Counted from the stretch's first letter, positions 48,903 through 58,799 are shown. The stretch: DNA of 64,000 bases from Fibrobacter succinogenes (GCA_902762305.1 CACWNW010000003.1:62001-126000), one strand, 5' to 3'. Program-made: numbers and translations. Notes: a model not told the origin generated them from the sequence alone.

Positions 48903-51002
48903 CTACTTGGTCACGGAGAACCGGAACATCTTGCCGCCGCGGAGAGGCTTCGCGATAAACATGCCTCCGTTACGCGCGAGCCCGGCCGTTTTCGCCTTGA
49001 CATCGGCAATGCCCGCGGCCTCGATACGCCCGAGGAACATGCCCGTCACGTCGTAAATTCCGTACGCAACAGGCGACTGGCCAGCATCAAATTTCATACC
49101 GATGGAAATCGGGTCGCAGGGTTCCTCCGCGCACTGGGCACTGGAGCCGTTCGAGAAATTAAAGTAGTCTACGTCGAACCAGGAGCCCGTCACCGTCACG
49201 CGAAGGACATGCTCGCCGGCCGGAAGGGGTACGGTCGCCTTCACATCCTTGAACTCGTCCCAGCTCGTTCCGGACACCGGGACCTCGGCAACAGCATTCC
49301 CGTCTACAGAAAGCGAGAATCCCGCCGTCGAATTGTCCGTCGCCACGGAAGCGACCATCGTGTAGTCACCCGCCTTCTTCACGTTCACGGTATATTCGAG
49401 CCATTCGCCTTCCTGGTTGTGGCCCACGACATAACCCGTCGCCTTCTTGTAGACGTCGACACCCGTACCTTCGCGGTAATCGCTGCATTCGGCATTCTTG
49501 CCTTCGTCCGTACAAGCATGGTTGTCCGAGTCAGCATCGTTGCAGGTCTTGTTTTCCTTGCCCGTACCCGGAATGTCGAAATTTTCGGCCTCGATCTTGC
49601 CCGGGAGTTCAACAGCCTTGCCGCCATAAGGCTGGCGCGGTACAGGATCGGCCAGCGTACCCTCGCCCACGAGCGTCACGATGCAGTCCTTGTTGCTCGT
49701 GTTGCCAGCATCCATCGTAATCGTCACTTCGCCATTCTTGACTTCGACTTCGCCTTCGTCCTTAGCGTTTTTCGCCTCGCTGGTAGTGTATACACGGAAG
49801 GTTTGAACATCGGCGCCCTGCACCTTCACTGTCACAGTCTTGCCTTTCTTATAGTCGCGATTCACAAGAACCACGATAACGCTGTCTCCGCCGGCGCTCT
49901 TGTAGGCGCTAGCAAACAAGTTCGATTCGGGCTTCGCAGTCGCGCCCACGCGGATGGCTCCCGGGCGGATGAAGCGGGCGAACTGGCTCATCACGTAACC
50001 ACGCTTGCTGATCTTGCCAATTTCGTTCTGCGGAACCTGGAGCTTGTTGCCGAAGTCCCTATCCATGATAAGGCCGTAGCAGCGGCGGATGTACCACCAG
50101 GTATATTGGTTGAAATTGCCAATGACAAGGCCTCGGTGAATTTCGTAAGCCAAATCCATCGCGCGCACCGTATCGTAAACAGCCGTATTCGCCTGGTCGC
50201 CCGTCTTCATGTACTTGCGCCAGTAATTGCCACTCCCCTGGCTTTCGGTGTAGTGTTCCGTCATCCAGCGTTCCACGCCCTTCTGGTCGGCCAGTTTGTA
50301 CTCAAAAAAGTTGTCGCCCGTAGAGGCCTTGCTCGCATAGAAATGCGCCCCGAGGATATCCCAGTTTTTGAGGACATTGGCGTCGTTCAGCACCTTGTTG
50401 TAAAGGTTCTTGTCATACTTGAACGATTCCGTCGAAATCACCTTCGTGCCGTTCTTGCGCATCTGGTCGGCATAGCCCTTGGTGAAATTGTAAATTTCAT
50501 CGGCACTCCAGCAGGCCCATTCTTTGCAGTAGTCCGGTTCGTTGCTAATGGAAATTGCGTACAGGGGGACGCCCTGTTTTTTCATGTATGCCGTAAAGTT
50601 GTTCAAATGGTCAACATATTTCTGATAATCCGAAGACCTTATATGCTGATTGGCGCCCGCATAAGGCGAGGTCCACGGAGTTGCATACAAGATAAAATCA
50701 TCACCGGCATACTTCTTCGCCGATTTTGCGGCTGCGACTTCCTTATTGAAATCATTGGAACTGGCGTACACGGGAATACGGAGCGTATTGAGGCCAATAG
50801 TGCCCTCGCCTGTACCGAACGCAAGTTTCGCATCGGCGTCGGAAAGCCCGCCGCCGTTCTGCCACTGGTTATGCACCATGCCACCGAAACCACGGATAAC
50901 CTGATGCTCTTCGCTCACGTCGACGTTGACCGTCGATGCGAAAGCCATGGTGGACAAAGCGCCACAGCCAATCGCGAGAGAGATGTTCTTGAAACAATTC
51001 AT
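48903..51002 (-). CDS. GH30 (subfamily-8-like) xylanase with CBM6
   Basis: A 699-residue secreted enzyme predicted to cut glucuronoxylan. Signal peptide 1-23. GH30 barrel and side domain about 24-440: acid/base Glu155 in ISISNEPDY, nucleophile Glu249 in WMTEHYTES, and WWYIRRCYGLI, typical of the glucuronic-acid-recognising GH30 subfamily 8. CBM6 spans about 480-630 (IEAENFDIPGTG ... FDVDYFNF), then a basic C-terminal domain. I start it at 51002, which gives a compact signal peptide; an in-frame reading from 51053 adds a poor leader. A degenerate copy of the shared operator lies upstream. Confidence 0.92.
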   Translation of the reverse strand: MNCFKNISLAIGCGALSTMAFASTVNVDVSEEHQVIRGFGGMVHNQWQNGGGLSDADAKLAFGTGEGTIGLNTLRIPVYASSNDFNKEVAAAKSAKKYAGDDFILYATPWTSPYAGANQHIRSSDYQKYVDHLNNFTAYMKKQGVPLYAISISNEPDYCKEWACWSADEIYNFTKGYADQMRKNGTKVISTESFKYDKNLYNKVLNDANVLKNWDILGAHFYASKASTGDNFFEYKLADQKGVERWMTEHYTESQGSGNYWRKYMKTGDQANTAVYDTVRAMDLAYEIHRGLVIGNFNQYTWWYIRRCYGLIMDRDFGNKLQVPQNEIGKISKRGYVMSQFARFIRPGAIRVGATAKPESNLFASAYKSAGGDSVIVVLVNRDYKKGKTVTVKVQGADVQTFRVYTTSEAKNAKDEGEVEVKNGEVTITMDAGNTSNKDCIVTLVGEGTLADPVPRQPYGGKAVELPGKIEAENFDIPGTGKENKTCNDADSDNHACTDEGKNAECSDYREGTGVDVYKKATGYVVGHNQEGEWLEYTVNVKKAGDYTMVASVATDNSTAGFSLSVDGNAVAEVPVSGTSWDEFKDVKATVPLPAGEHVLRVTVTGSWFDVDYFNFSNGSSAQCAEEPCDPISIGMKFDAGQSPVAYGIYDVTGMFLGRIEAAGIADVKAKTAGLARNGGMFIAKPLRGGKMFRFSVTK

Positions 51003-51102
51003 ATCAAACCCCATTTCCCAACAGGAAGCCGCAAGATTGCGGTCCCGTACCATAAAGATACCCGCCCAAAGCCCGTTTTTACCCCTTTCCGGCAGATTTT
51101 CC

Positions 51103-51120
51103 CTTTACGTTTTGGTAACG
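51103..51120 (-). promoter_or_regulatory. Putative xylan-regulon operator, GH30 gene (degenerate)
   Basis: Minus strand CGTTACCAAAACGTAAAG. The right half (CAAAnnGTAAA) matches the GH43 copy at 61104. Exactly 46 bp separate it from the -10-like TTTATGG (51050-51056). Confidence 0.45.
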
Positions 51121-51254
51121 GGAACCGGCCCGAATTCTCGAAATTCCAAAAATTTTGAAGAATTTCCCCTTAGAACCGAGCCGTTTTTTGTAAAAACGGA
51201 AAAACCGCGGCATTTTCCAATGAAAACAAATTAAATTACTCCAGAGGATATAAA

Positions 51255-51863
51255 ATGCGTAAGATTTCAATCATTCTCTTCTTTATGGTTATCGGCGTTT
51301 TTCTGGGATGCCCAACAGAAGAGTTGGAATGTACAGATTCAAATAATTTTGTCAACTTGAATGTTTTAACAACAGACAATGTCGATAGTATCCATTTTTT
51401 CCTAAATAAGAAACAAGTTTGCCATAGTAATATCGGTGTTTTCCACAATATACTTATTTGCGAAGATTCTTCCGCAAAAGGATACTTGAGCGCTATAATG
51501 GCAGACGATGCGCCCGACGAATGCGATACTCCAAATAAAAAACTGATATGGAAAGGATTTCATTGCTTCATCGGAAATTCTTCGGACCACGTAGACATTG
51601 ACTCAAGCATTTTGAGTCTAGAAATTTTTTCCTCAGCAGGCAGTTCAATGATAAACACTTCTCAAGTCATCCTGGGTGGGCGACACATCAATATAATTCC
51701 CGAAACGGATACCACAAAATGGTTTGGGTATGACCAAAACCCAATAAGGCCTTATTTTGACGAATTCAACACACCAGCTTTGTCGATGCGCATGGGTTGC
51801 AATAACAACTACTGCATGGCAGCGTTACCAATGACCCAAAAAGAAATCTGTCGCGACAAATAA
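51255..51863 (+). CDS. AT-rich lipoprotein of unknown function
   Basis: A 202-residue lipoprotein (lipobox FLGC, Cys19) with many Cys (ECTD, VCHS, ILICED, DECDT, HCFIG, GCNNNYC). I recognise no family. It is the only plus-strand gene in the 48.9-63.2 kb stretch and is visibly more AT-rich than its GC-rich xylanase neighbours, suggesting later acquisition. A strong bidirectional terminator follows. Confidence 0.65.
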   Translation: MRKISIILFFMVIGVFLGCPTEELECTDSNNFVNLNVLTTDNVDSIHFFLNKKQVCHSNIGVFHNILICEDSSAKGYLSAIMADDAPDECDTPNKKLIWKGFHCFIGNSSDHVDIDSSILSLEIFSSAGSSMINTSQVILGGRHINIIPETDTTKWFGYDQNPIRPYFDEFNTPALSMRMGCNNNYCMAALPMTQKEICRDK

Positions 51864-51877
51864 GAATCAGAAAAACA

Positions 51878-51909
51878 CCCTCAGACGTATGCCCGAGGGT
51901 GTTTTTTCT
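51878..51909. terminator. Bidirectional terminator, convergent genes
   Basis: AAACACCCTC and GAGGGTGTTT arms around a loop, with flanking A and T runs, between the AT-rich lipoprotein and the first GH43 gene. Confidence 0.88.
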
Positions 51910-51939
51910 GGATGTGTGGTTTAGGGATTCTTTTCTGGG

Positions 51940-54153
51940 CTACCTTGCAGTAGACACCATAAACTTCTTGTTGCCGACCATGGAGCGGAGCATGTATACG
52001 CCCTGCCTGAATCCGGCGGCGCGGAGCGCTTCGGAGGCACTGACGCCCTTCAGGCTCACCTTGCCCACCAGGGTTCCGTTCACGTCGAATACGCGGTAAT
52101 CGTAAGCACTCGGGACCTTGAGAGCAACACCGCCCTTGATGGCGTGCGGGTCAGGTTCCGGAGCATCCTTGCCGGCCACAAAGTTGAAGTTGTCTATATC
52201 GAACCAGTCGCCGGTCACGGTGAAGCGGAGCACATGTTCACCCGCGGGGAGAACCACGTTGGCCTTCACCTTAGTGAAATCGTCCCAGCTGGAGCCGGAC
52301 ACCGGAATTTCCGCCACAGTCTCGCCATCCACGGAGAGGGAGAAACCCGCAGTCTCGTTGTCGGTCGCGACGGAGGCATACACCGTGTAATCGCCCGCCG
52401 TAGCTACATTGACCGTGTATTCCAGCCATTCGCCGGCCTGGTTGTACCCGACGATGTGTCCGGTGGCCTTCTCGTAGATATCGACGCCGGTTCCTTCACG
52501 GTAACTTGTACCACCATTTTCTATACCATGGTCTTCGGAATCGCTCTCGCTGTACGAATCGACACCTGCGCCACGGCCCGTACCCGGTTCGTCGAAATTC
52601 TCGGCTTCAATCACGCCCGGAATCGCCCACACCTTGCCGCCAAACGGCTTCTGCGGTTCAGGCGGAGTCGTACCGCTGCCTTCGAAGCCCCAGGCCTTGA
52701 TCGCCATGGTAGAATCCTTGGAGCCCTTGAACACCAGGAACACCTGTTCCACAACGCCCTTGAGGCCCGTGACTTCGCAAGAGGTCTCGTCATAAGTGCT
52801 CTTGCTGCCGGTATTCTTGAGCGTGCAGGTGCCGGCGAGCGTACCCGACACAGAACCCGTGTGAATTTCAATCTTGTTATCGTCGGCCGTGCTGCCAGCC
52901 AAGACCGTAAAGCCTGTCGCCGCAGTACCGAAGTCCACGCCACTCACGCGAATCCAGGATTCCTTGGTGGAAAGCGGGAGCAACAGGTGTTCGGCAACCT
53001 TTCCCGGGCTCCAGTTGGAACGGCTACGGATGCCCTTCTGCTTGGAGCTCGTGAGTGCCGGGTACCAATCGTACGGGTCGAAGTTCTCAATCTGCTTCGG
53101 GCCTTCCTTCGTGAAGGTCAGTTCCTTCATGGTACCATCGTTATTGTAGTAGAACTCGTCCACGCTCACGCTACGGTGGAATGCAGGAGTCGGGTTGGCC
53201 TTGCCGTCTTCGGCCGGAATCTTTTCGAGGCCGTCATAACCGTTCGCAATGCGGCGGTCATGGTAAGCAACATACCAGTGGCCCTTGAATTCGGCAATGC
53301 CATGGTGGTTGTTGTTGTTCGCGTTGATGTTCTGGCCGTTGATATTCGGGTTGCCCATGAAGATTCCCTTGTAGGTGTAGGGGCCCATGGGGCTATCCGA
53401 CATGCCGTAGGCGATACGCAAATCGGCAGTACTGTAAGAGAGGTAGTACTTTTTATTGTACTTGTGGATGTAGGACGCTTCCATGGCCTTCGGACCACCG
53501 ATCTTCAGGTGGGTCTTGGAGCTCACATCGAAGCCCTTCATATCCTTGTTGAGCTTGTAGATGTTGAAGATGTCGTTGTTATTGTCGTTTGCCGGGCGGC
53601 TATCGCTGCTACCGCCACCGAAAGTGAAATAGCCCTGGCCATCGTCATCGAAGAAGATTGCCGGGTCGAAGCACCAGCCGATACCGTCGCAGTCCGCAAG
53701 GCCGCCACCCCAGTTGTTGATGAGCTTCTTGCCGCCCGAAACCGGGTTCGTCCAGGGGCCGGCAATGCTGTCGGCACCGATAAGGCCGACACCGCCGCCA
53801 CCGCCATCGGGGAACACGATGTAGAGCCTGTGATCATTGGGGTTCACTGCAATACCGGACGCCCAGATGGCGCCAATACCGTCGACCTTTCGCGCATCGT
53901 AAATGATGCCGAAGTCGGTCCAGTTCTTCATATCCTTGGTACGGAAACCATAGAGGGCCTTGATGTCATAGTCACCGGCATTGACCGCTGCCGGGTCATC
54001 GGAATCGGTGATGACGTAGAAGTAGGTGCCATCGGAAGCGGCACCCGGGTCCGCCAGGTAATGGTAGCTGGAAATCGGATTGTCGGCCAAGGCTGCCGTG
54101 GCGAAAATTCCCACGGCAGCCAGACCGAACGGTCCCATACAATACTTTTTCAT
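51940..54153 (-). CDS. GH43 hydrolase with two CBM6-like modules (A)
   Basis: A 737-residue secreted enzyme, predicted arabinofuranosidase/xylosidase acting on xylan side chains. Signal peptide 1-23. Five-blade propeller about 24-340: Asp35 in YHYLADPG, an Asp in the CFDPAIFFDDDG region, and general-acid Glu in MEASYIHKYNKKYYLSYS. A CBM6-like beta-sandwich (about 365-480) is followed by a canonical CBM6 (about 500-640, VIEAENFDEPGTG ... FDIDNFNF) and a basic C-terminal domain. The ATG at 54153 is preceded by a GGAAAGG-type site. CBM6 is nearly identical to that of gene B; the C-terminal domain resembles gene C. Confidence 0.92.
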   Translation of the reverse strand: MKKYCMGPFGLAAVGIFATAALADNPISSYHYLADPGAASDGTYFYVITDSDDPAAVNAGDYDIKALYGFRTKDMKNWTDFGIIYDARKVDGIGAIWASGIAVNPNDHRLYIVFPDGGGGGVGLIGADSIAGPWTNPVSGGKKLINNWGGGLADCDGIGWCFDPAIFFDDDGQGYFTFGGGSSDSRPANDNNNDIFNIYKLNKDMKGFDVSSKTHLKIGGPKAMEASYIHKYNKKYYLSYSTADLRIAYGMSDSPMGPYTYKGIFMGNPNINGQNINANNNNHHGIAEFKGHWYVAYHDRRIANGYDGLEKIPAEDGKANPTPAFHRSVSVDEFYYNNDGTMKELTFTKEGPKQIENFDPYDWYPALTSSKQKGIRSRSNWSPGKVAEHLLLPLSTKESWIRVSGVDFGTAATGFTVLAGSTADDNKIEIHTGSVSGTLAGTCTLKNTGSKSTYDETSCEVTGLKGVVEQVFLVFKGSKDSTMAIKAWGFEGSGTTPPEPQKPFGGKVWAIPGVIEAENFDEPGTGRGAGVDSYSESDSEDHGIENGGTSYREGTGVDIYEKATGHIVGYNQAGEWLEYTVNVATAGDYTVYASVATDNETAGFSLSVDGETVAEIPVSGSSWDDFTKVKANVVLPAGEHVLRFTVTGDWFDIDNFNFVAGKDAPEPDPHAIKGGVALKVPSAYDYRVFDVNGTLVGKVSLKGVSASEALRAAGFRQGVYMLRSMVGNKKFMVSTAR

Positions 54154-54249
54154 AAACCTTTCCCTTTTTTCAACCACACCATTGCAGTTTCGCTATCTAT
54201 AATCTACCCCTAAAAAACGCTTTCTTTACCCCCCCAAAAAACACATTCC

Positions 54250-54267
54250 ATTGACTTTTTATCCATA
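54250..54267 (-). promoter_or_regulatory. Putative xylan-regulon operator, GH43 gene A
   Basis: Minus strand TATGGATAAAAAGTCAAT. It is identical over all 18 bases to the site before the TIGR02147 gene (63309-63326). Exactly 46 bp separate it from the -10-like ATTATAG (54197-54203). Confidence 0.7.
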
Positions 54268-54284
54268 ACAACAACAAACATCCC

Positions 54285-54312
54285 GGAGCGGGTCCGGGAT
54301 GCCTTTTAAGGT
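54285..54312 (-). terminator. Hairpin after the subtilase gene
   Basis: CATCCCGGA/TCCGGGATG arms with a 5-nt GC loop. Minus-strand tail TTTGTTGTTG is T-rich but broken, so termination strength is uncertain. Confidence 0.6.
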
Positions 54313-54346
54313 CTAATTTGCCGTTTTTTGTTAAAAAATACTGTTT

Positions 54347-56194
54347 TTAAGGCTGAAGAGCCATATGGTAACCAATTGTAATAGGATCTTTAGGTGCTAG
54401 GTTGTTGCCCAAGCGAGAAATCGTAACCCTAACCGTTCCTGTGTATAGAACAGTGAAAGGAACTACGAGATTTTGCCTTGTATAATCATTTGAAAAAGTT
54501 AGGATAAGATACGTCATAGAATTTCCATTCGGTTGAGCAACCGTAACAAGAAGATTCAAAGGTATTTTTTTCAACTTTTGAACAGTACTTCCCTTCACTA
54601 ACCAAGAAACTGCCAACTTATATTTTTCTCCAGCCACAACACCATTCATATCAAACGTTAGAGCTTTATCCAATTTGTCATCACTATAATTCTTCAAGTA
54701 ACCGGAAAAAGATTTATTGGAGGCCATGAGATTATAAGCAGGAATACCAAGGACAGCCCCACCATCAGTATCCCTACTTCCTATAGTATTACCCAAAGTC
54801 GTAGTGAGGAATACTGGCTTCACCATTTCAGGATGTCCTTTAAAGAAGGGATGCTTCGTCATCAAATCTGCAGCCATCGCAGCTGTATACGGTGTAGCCG
54901 CACTTGTGCCATCAAAGTAGCCATCATATCCAACAAAACCAACATCATAGAAATTACCGATATTCATTATTTCAGGTTTTGCATTTCCAATTTCAGAATT
55001 TATGTAATTACTATAAGGCATGTAAAAGTAACCGTAAGCTCCAGATGAATTAGTACGTTGCAAAGGATTCATTGCCCCAACGGTAATGGCATTTACTGCT
55101 TTGCCAGGAGATTTTACAGTTTGTCGACTTTGCCTATCTGGGCTAAAATTACCAGCAGCAAGAAATTCTGTTACACCATGCGTGTATATGTAGTTGTCAT
55201 ATGCTGCATCAATTACATCATAACTATCGGTAATCTCACCTTTATCATTATACTTTCCCAAAGAAGCAGTACCAATGTAAATTTGGGGACTGAATGATTG
55301 CGGTTTGGCCGGGCCAGCAATGTCACCTAGAAGGTTATTCTCATTATAACCATAAATTGTGGCATCCGGCGCAATACGCTGAAGTATGTTAACAACAGCT
55401 GTTGCGTGAGGGCGGGGATCGGTTCCACAATCCATCGCCCTATGCTTTGAAGGAATCAAAATCTGACTCACATTAGCACAGGCTTTATCATAATAATAAA
55501 TACCAATATCTTTTCCCTTATACCCATCAGCATGAGCATAATTGATTTGAGAAATATTGATAGCCTCAGGAATCGTTGCAAAATCTTCAACATAACTGCC
55601 ATAACCAGGCGTATAAGTCAGCCTGCTCATAGAATTAACATCAGTTCCAAAGTCACCATCTTCTATGTAAATATCTTCTGAAGACAACAGTTTGTTTTCC
55701 ATTTCAGTAGGCGTCAAGAAAGCCCTATATGATTGTTTAAGAGGCTTTTGCTTTTTAATCCGACGTTTTTCCCAATCTTCAGTTTTTTTGAAAAAAGACT
55801 TCTTGTCTATTTTCTTACCATTCAGCAAAAAATTCTCTTCTTTTTTTTCACCATTGTAAGAATATTGCGCACTGATAGGTTCAATATCAACATCTTCCAC
55901 AGACAAATCAGCAACAGTCACTTCCATTCTGGGTTCAACGACATCTTCAACCAGATAAACAGTAGAATCCTGAACTTGTCCTCGATTCACTTTGCGACCA
56001 AGCACATCGCTTTTGAGAACAACTTTTCTCTTTTGCGCATCGCTATTGATTTTTTTGTTTGCTTTTTCCGCTTTGTATTTTTCAACAAATTCCCTCACTT
56101 TCGGGGAAAGACGGTCTAAATGACGGCTTTCAAGATTTACCTGCGCACAAGCTGTCCCTGCAAGGGAAAGCACCAACAAAAACCTGATATTCAT
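54347..56194 (-). CDS. Secreted S8 (subtilisin-like) peptidase
   Basis: A 615-residue secreted serine protease. Signal peptide about 1-17. A long charged N-terminal region (18-220) may be a prodomain. Catalytic residues: Asp236 (GIYYYDKA), His263 (RPHATAVVNI, unusual for the GHGTHVAG block), oxyanion Asn349 (AAGNFS) and Ser431 (DGTSAATPYTAAM). A C-terminal beta domain spans about 500-615. The gene is AT-rich and lies between two GH43 paralogues. It could process secreted proteins or be defence- or competition-related. It has no CBM6 and no shared operator. Confidence 0.87.
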   Translation of the reverse strand: MNIRFLLVLSLAGTACAQVNLESRHLDRLSPKVREFVEKYKAEKANKKINSDAQKRKVVLKSDVLGRKVNRGQVQDSTVYLVEDVVEPRMEVTVADLSVEDVDIEPISAQYSYNGEKKEENFLLNGKKIDKKSFFKKTEDWEKRRIKKQKPLKQSYRAFLTPTEMENKLLSSEDIYIEDGDFGTDVNSMSRLTYTPGYGSYVEDFATIPEAINISQINYAHADGYKGKDIGIYYYDKACANVSQILIPSKHRAMDCGTDPRPHATAVVNILQRIAPDATIYGYNENNLLGDIAGPAKPQSFSPQIYIGTASLGKYNDKGEITDSYDVIDAAYDNYIYTHGVTEFLAAGNFSPDRQSRQTVKSPGKAVNAITVGAMNPLQRTNSSGAYGYFYMPYSNYINSEIGNAKPEIMNIGNFYDVGFVGYDGYFDGTSAATPYTAAMAADLMTKHPFFKGHPEMVKPVFLTTTLGNTIGSRDTDGGAVLGIPAYNLMASNKSFSGYLKNYSDDKLDKALTFDMNGVVAGEKYKLAVSWLVKGSTVQKLKKIPLNLLVTVAQPNGNSMTYLILTFSNDYTRQNLVVPFTVLYTGTVRVTISRLGNNLAPKDPITIGYHMALQP

Positions 56195-56289
56195 TCAATT
56201 TCTCCTTTATTTTGAATAAATTATAAATTAAATATAACCTATCAACAAAAGAAACGGTACTTTCAACGAAAAATAAAACAAATTTATAA

Positions 56290-56312
56290 GAAAGACTCCT
56301 CTTTCGAGGAGC
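56290..56312 (-). terminator. Terminator after GH43 gene B
   Basis: GACTCCTC-ttt-GAGGAGCC-type arms; on the minus strand it is followed by a T-rich tail. Confidence 0.7.
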
Positions 56313-56343
56313 CTTTTCAATAGGGGTATTGTTTTTAAAGAAT

Positions 56344-58569
56344 TTATCGAGTTGTACGCACCTTCGCGATTATACCATTACTGCGGTCGCGAATGAGGCA
56401 GATTCCTTGAACCTTCTTGGACAAAGCATTTTCTCGCCAGATATTCTTGGCATCATCCATGCTACGGGCCGTGAAGCTTGCCACCTTCTTGCCGTTCAGA
56501 TTAAACACATCGAAGACTCCTGCAGAGGTTGCATTCATACGAATCATCGGACGGAGTGCCACCAAACTATCATCCGGATCCTTGGCGTCCTTGCCTTCTG
56601 CGAACTGGATGTAGTCGATATCGAACCAGTCGCCGGTCACGGTCAAGCGGAGCACATGCTCGCCCGCAGGGAGCGTCACGTTGGCCTTCACCTTCACGAA
56701 CTCGTCCCAGCTGGAGCCGGACACCGGGATTTCCGCCACGGACTCGCCATCTACGGAGAGGGAGAAACCCGCAGTCTCGTTGTCGGTCGCAACGGAGGCA
56801 TACACCGTGTAATCGCCCTTCTTTGCCACATTCACCGTGTATTCCAGCCATTCGCCAGCCTGATTGTAACCGACGATGTGGCCGGTCGCTTTCTCGTAGA
56901 TATCGACTCCGGTTCCTTCACGGTAGCTTGTACCGCCATTTTCTATACCATGGTCTTCGATATCGTTTTCGCTATAGGAATCAACTCCGGCACCGCGGCC
57001 CGTACCCGGTTCGTCGAAATCCTCCGCCTGGATCATGCCCGGAATCGCCCAAGCCGTGCCACCGAAAGGCTTCTGCGGTTCGGGAGGCGTGGTGCCGCTG
57101 CCTTCGAAGCCCCAGGCCTTGATGACCATGGTAGAATCCTGATTGCCCTTGAACACGAGGAACAACTGGTCCACGATTCCCTTGAGGCCTTCGACTTCGC
57201 ATTTATTCTCGACGTATTTGCTCTTATCGCCCGTATTCTTGAGCGTACAGGTGCCAGCGAGCGTACCCGTCGCGGAACCCGTGCGGATTTCAATCTTGTT
57301 GCCGTCGGCAGCGCTTGCAGCCTCGACCGTAAAGCCCGTCGCGGCAGTACCGAAGTCAACACCAGAAACACGGAGCCAGGCTTCCTTGCTCGAAAGCGGA
57401 AGCAACACATGTTCAGCCTTCTTGCCCTGCACGAAGTTGGAACGGCTGCGGATGCCCTTCTGCTTGGAACTCGTGAGAGCCGGATACCAATCGTACGGAT
57501 CGAAATTCTCGATCTGCTTCGGGCCTTCGTTGGTCACCGTAACCGTCTTGATAGTACCATCGGAATTGTAGAACATTTCGTCCACAGAGACGCTGCGGTG
57601 GTAGCCTTCGTTCGGGTTCGGCCTGCCATCATCCGCCGGGATAACTTCCAAGCCATTGTAACCCTTCGCAATACGACGGTCATGATAAACGACGTAGGAA
57701 TGGCCCTTGAATTCGGCAATACCGTGGTGGTTGTTGTTGCCGTTGATGCTTCTGCCGTTCATGCTCGGGTCACCGAGAATCGTACCCTTCCAAGTGTAGG
57801 GCCCCATGACGTTGTCGGAAATGCCGTAGTCAATTGTCGGAGCGCCCTGCTGCCAACCGGTACTGTACGAGAAGTAGTACTTGCCTTCGTGCTTGTGAAT
57901 GTAGGATGCTTCGAGCATCTTGCGGGTCGGCAGGTTGTTCACCTTCACGTGAGAACCATTGCCCACCGGAGCATCCTTCGCGTCGTTCAGCTTGACGATA
58001 TCGAAGTTGTCGGTATTCGGGCGGCTATTGCTTTCGCCACCGCCCCACGTCACGTAGGTCGTACCGTCATCATCAATGAAAATTCCCGGGTCAAAACACC
58101 AAGAAACGCCATCGCAACCGATGATGCCTCGGCCACCGACAAGCTTATCCTTGCCCTGGCCCACAGCGTTTGTCCACGGGCCGTCGATAGCAGGGGCCTT
58201 GATGTAGCCAATGCCGCCACCACCGCCATCGGGGAACACAATGTAGAACGTACCGTTATGCACGGCGATACCGGAAGCCCAGATATCGTTAATGCCGTTT
58301 ACCTTGCGGGCATCGTAAATGATGCCGAAGTCGGTCCAGTTCTGCATATCCTTGCTGCGGAATGCATAAAGGGCGTAAATCTTGTAACCGTCAGAGTTGG
58401 CCGGTGCCGGGTCATCGGAGTCGGTGATGATGTAGAAATATTCATCATCTGCGGCAGCGCCGGGGTCAGCTAGGTAGTGATAGGTAGAAATCGGATTATC
58501 GGCAAGAGCCATGCCGGCAAAGCAGCCCACAACAGCCAAGCCAAGCTTTCCTATGGAAATCTTGTTCAT
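56344..58569 (-). CDS. GH43 hydrolase with two CBM6-like modules (B)
   Basis: A 741-residue secreted enzyme with the same order as gene A: signal peptide 1-23, GH43 propeller with Asp35 (YHYLADPG), CFDPGIFIDDDG and general-acid Glu in LEASYIHKHEGKYYFSYS, then a CBM6-like module and a canonical CBM6 ending FDIDYIQF. Its C-terminal domain (VFDVFNLNGKKVASFTARS) differs from that of gene A. I start it at 58569, where AAGGG sits about 9 nt upstream; further in-frame ATGs up to 58719 overlap promoter elements. Separated from gene A by the subtilase. Confidence 0.92.
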   Translation of the reverse strand: MNKISIGKLGLAVVGCFAGMALADNPISTYHYLADPGAAADDEYFYIITDSDDPAPANSDGYKIYALYAFRSKDMQNWTDFGIIYDARKVNGINDIWASGIAVHNGTFYIVFPDGGGGGIGYIKAPAIDGPWTNAVGQGKDKLVGGRGIIGCDGVSWCFDPGIFIDDDGTTYVTWGGGESNSRPNTDNFDIVKLNDAKDAPVGNGSHVKVNNLPTRKMLEASYIHKHEGKYYFSYSTGWQQGAPTIDYGISDNVMGPYTWKGTILGDPSMNGRSINGNNNHHGIAEFKGHSYVVYHDRRIAKGYNGLEVIPADDGRPNPNEGYHRSVSVDEMFYNSDGTIKTVTVTNEGPKQIENFDPYDWYPALTSSKQKGIRSRSNFVQGKKAEHVLLPLSSKEAWLRVSGVDFGTAATGFTVEAASAADGNKIEIRTGSATGTLAGTCTLKNTGDKSKYVENKCEVEGLKGIVDQLFLVFKGNQDSTMVIKAWGFEGSGTTPPEPQKPFGGTAWAIPGMIQAEDFDEPGTGRGAGVDSYSENDIEDHGIENGGTSYREGTGVDIYEKATGHIVGYNQAGEWLEYTVNVAKKGDYTVYASVATDNETAGFSLSVDGESVAEIPVSGSSWDEFVKVKANVTLPAGEHVLRLTVTGDWFDIDYIQFAEGKDAKDPDDSLVALRPMIRMNATSAGVFDVFNLNGKKVASFTARSMDDAKNIWRENALSKKVQGICLIRDRSNGIIAKVRTTR

Positions 58570-58667
58570 CTTAAACATCCCTTTTAAAGACCGCACCATT
58601 ACAGTCTTCACCATTCTATAATCTAAACCCCCAAAGGCCTTTTTTCTCCCCAATCCGAGCAAATTGC

Positions 58668-58685
58668 ATTGACGGATTGTCCATA
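58668..58685 (-). promoter_or_regulatory. Putative xylan-regulon operator, GH43 gene B
   Basis: Minus strand TATGGACAATCCGTCAAT, 45 bp from the -10-like ATTATAG (58616-58622). The promoter stretch GGGG-TTAGATTATAGA is shared with gene A. Confidence 0.65.
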
Positions 58686-58707
58686 ATTGTACCGAAAACG
58701 AATAATC

Positions 58708-58762
58708 ACAAAAAAGCACCCCGAGACAAGCCCGAGGTACTTTATGACGCCGAAAAGGCGTC
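58708..58762 (-). terminator. Hairpins after GH43 gene C
   Basis: Two stems: GACGCC/GGCGTC (58745-58761), then a GAGGT/ACCCC-type imperfect stem followed on the minus strand by GCTTTTTTG. The sequence next to them (TCTGGATGTGTGG ... TTAGGGA) also follows GH43 gene A. Confidence 0.65.
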
Positions 58763-58799
58763 GGTCTGGATGTGTGGTGTTTAGGGACTCTTTCTGGCC

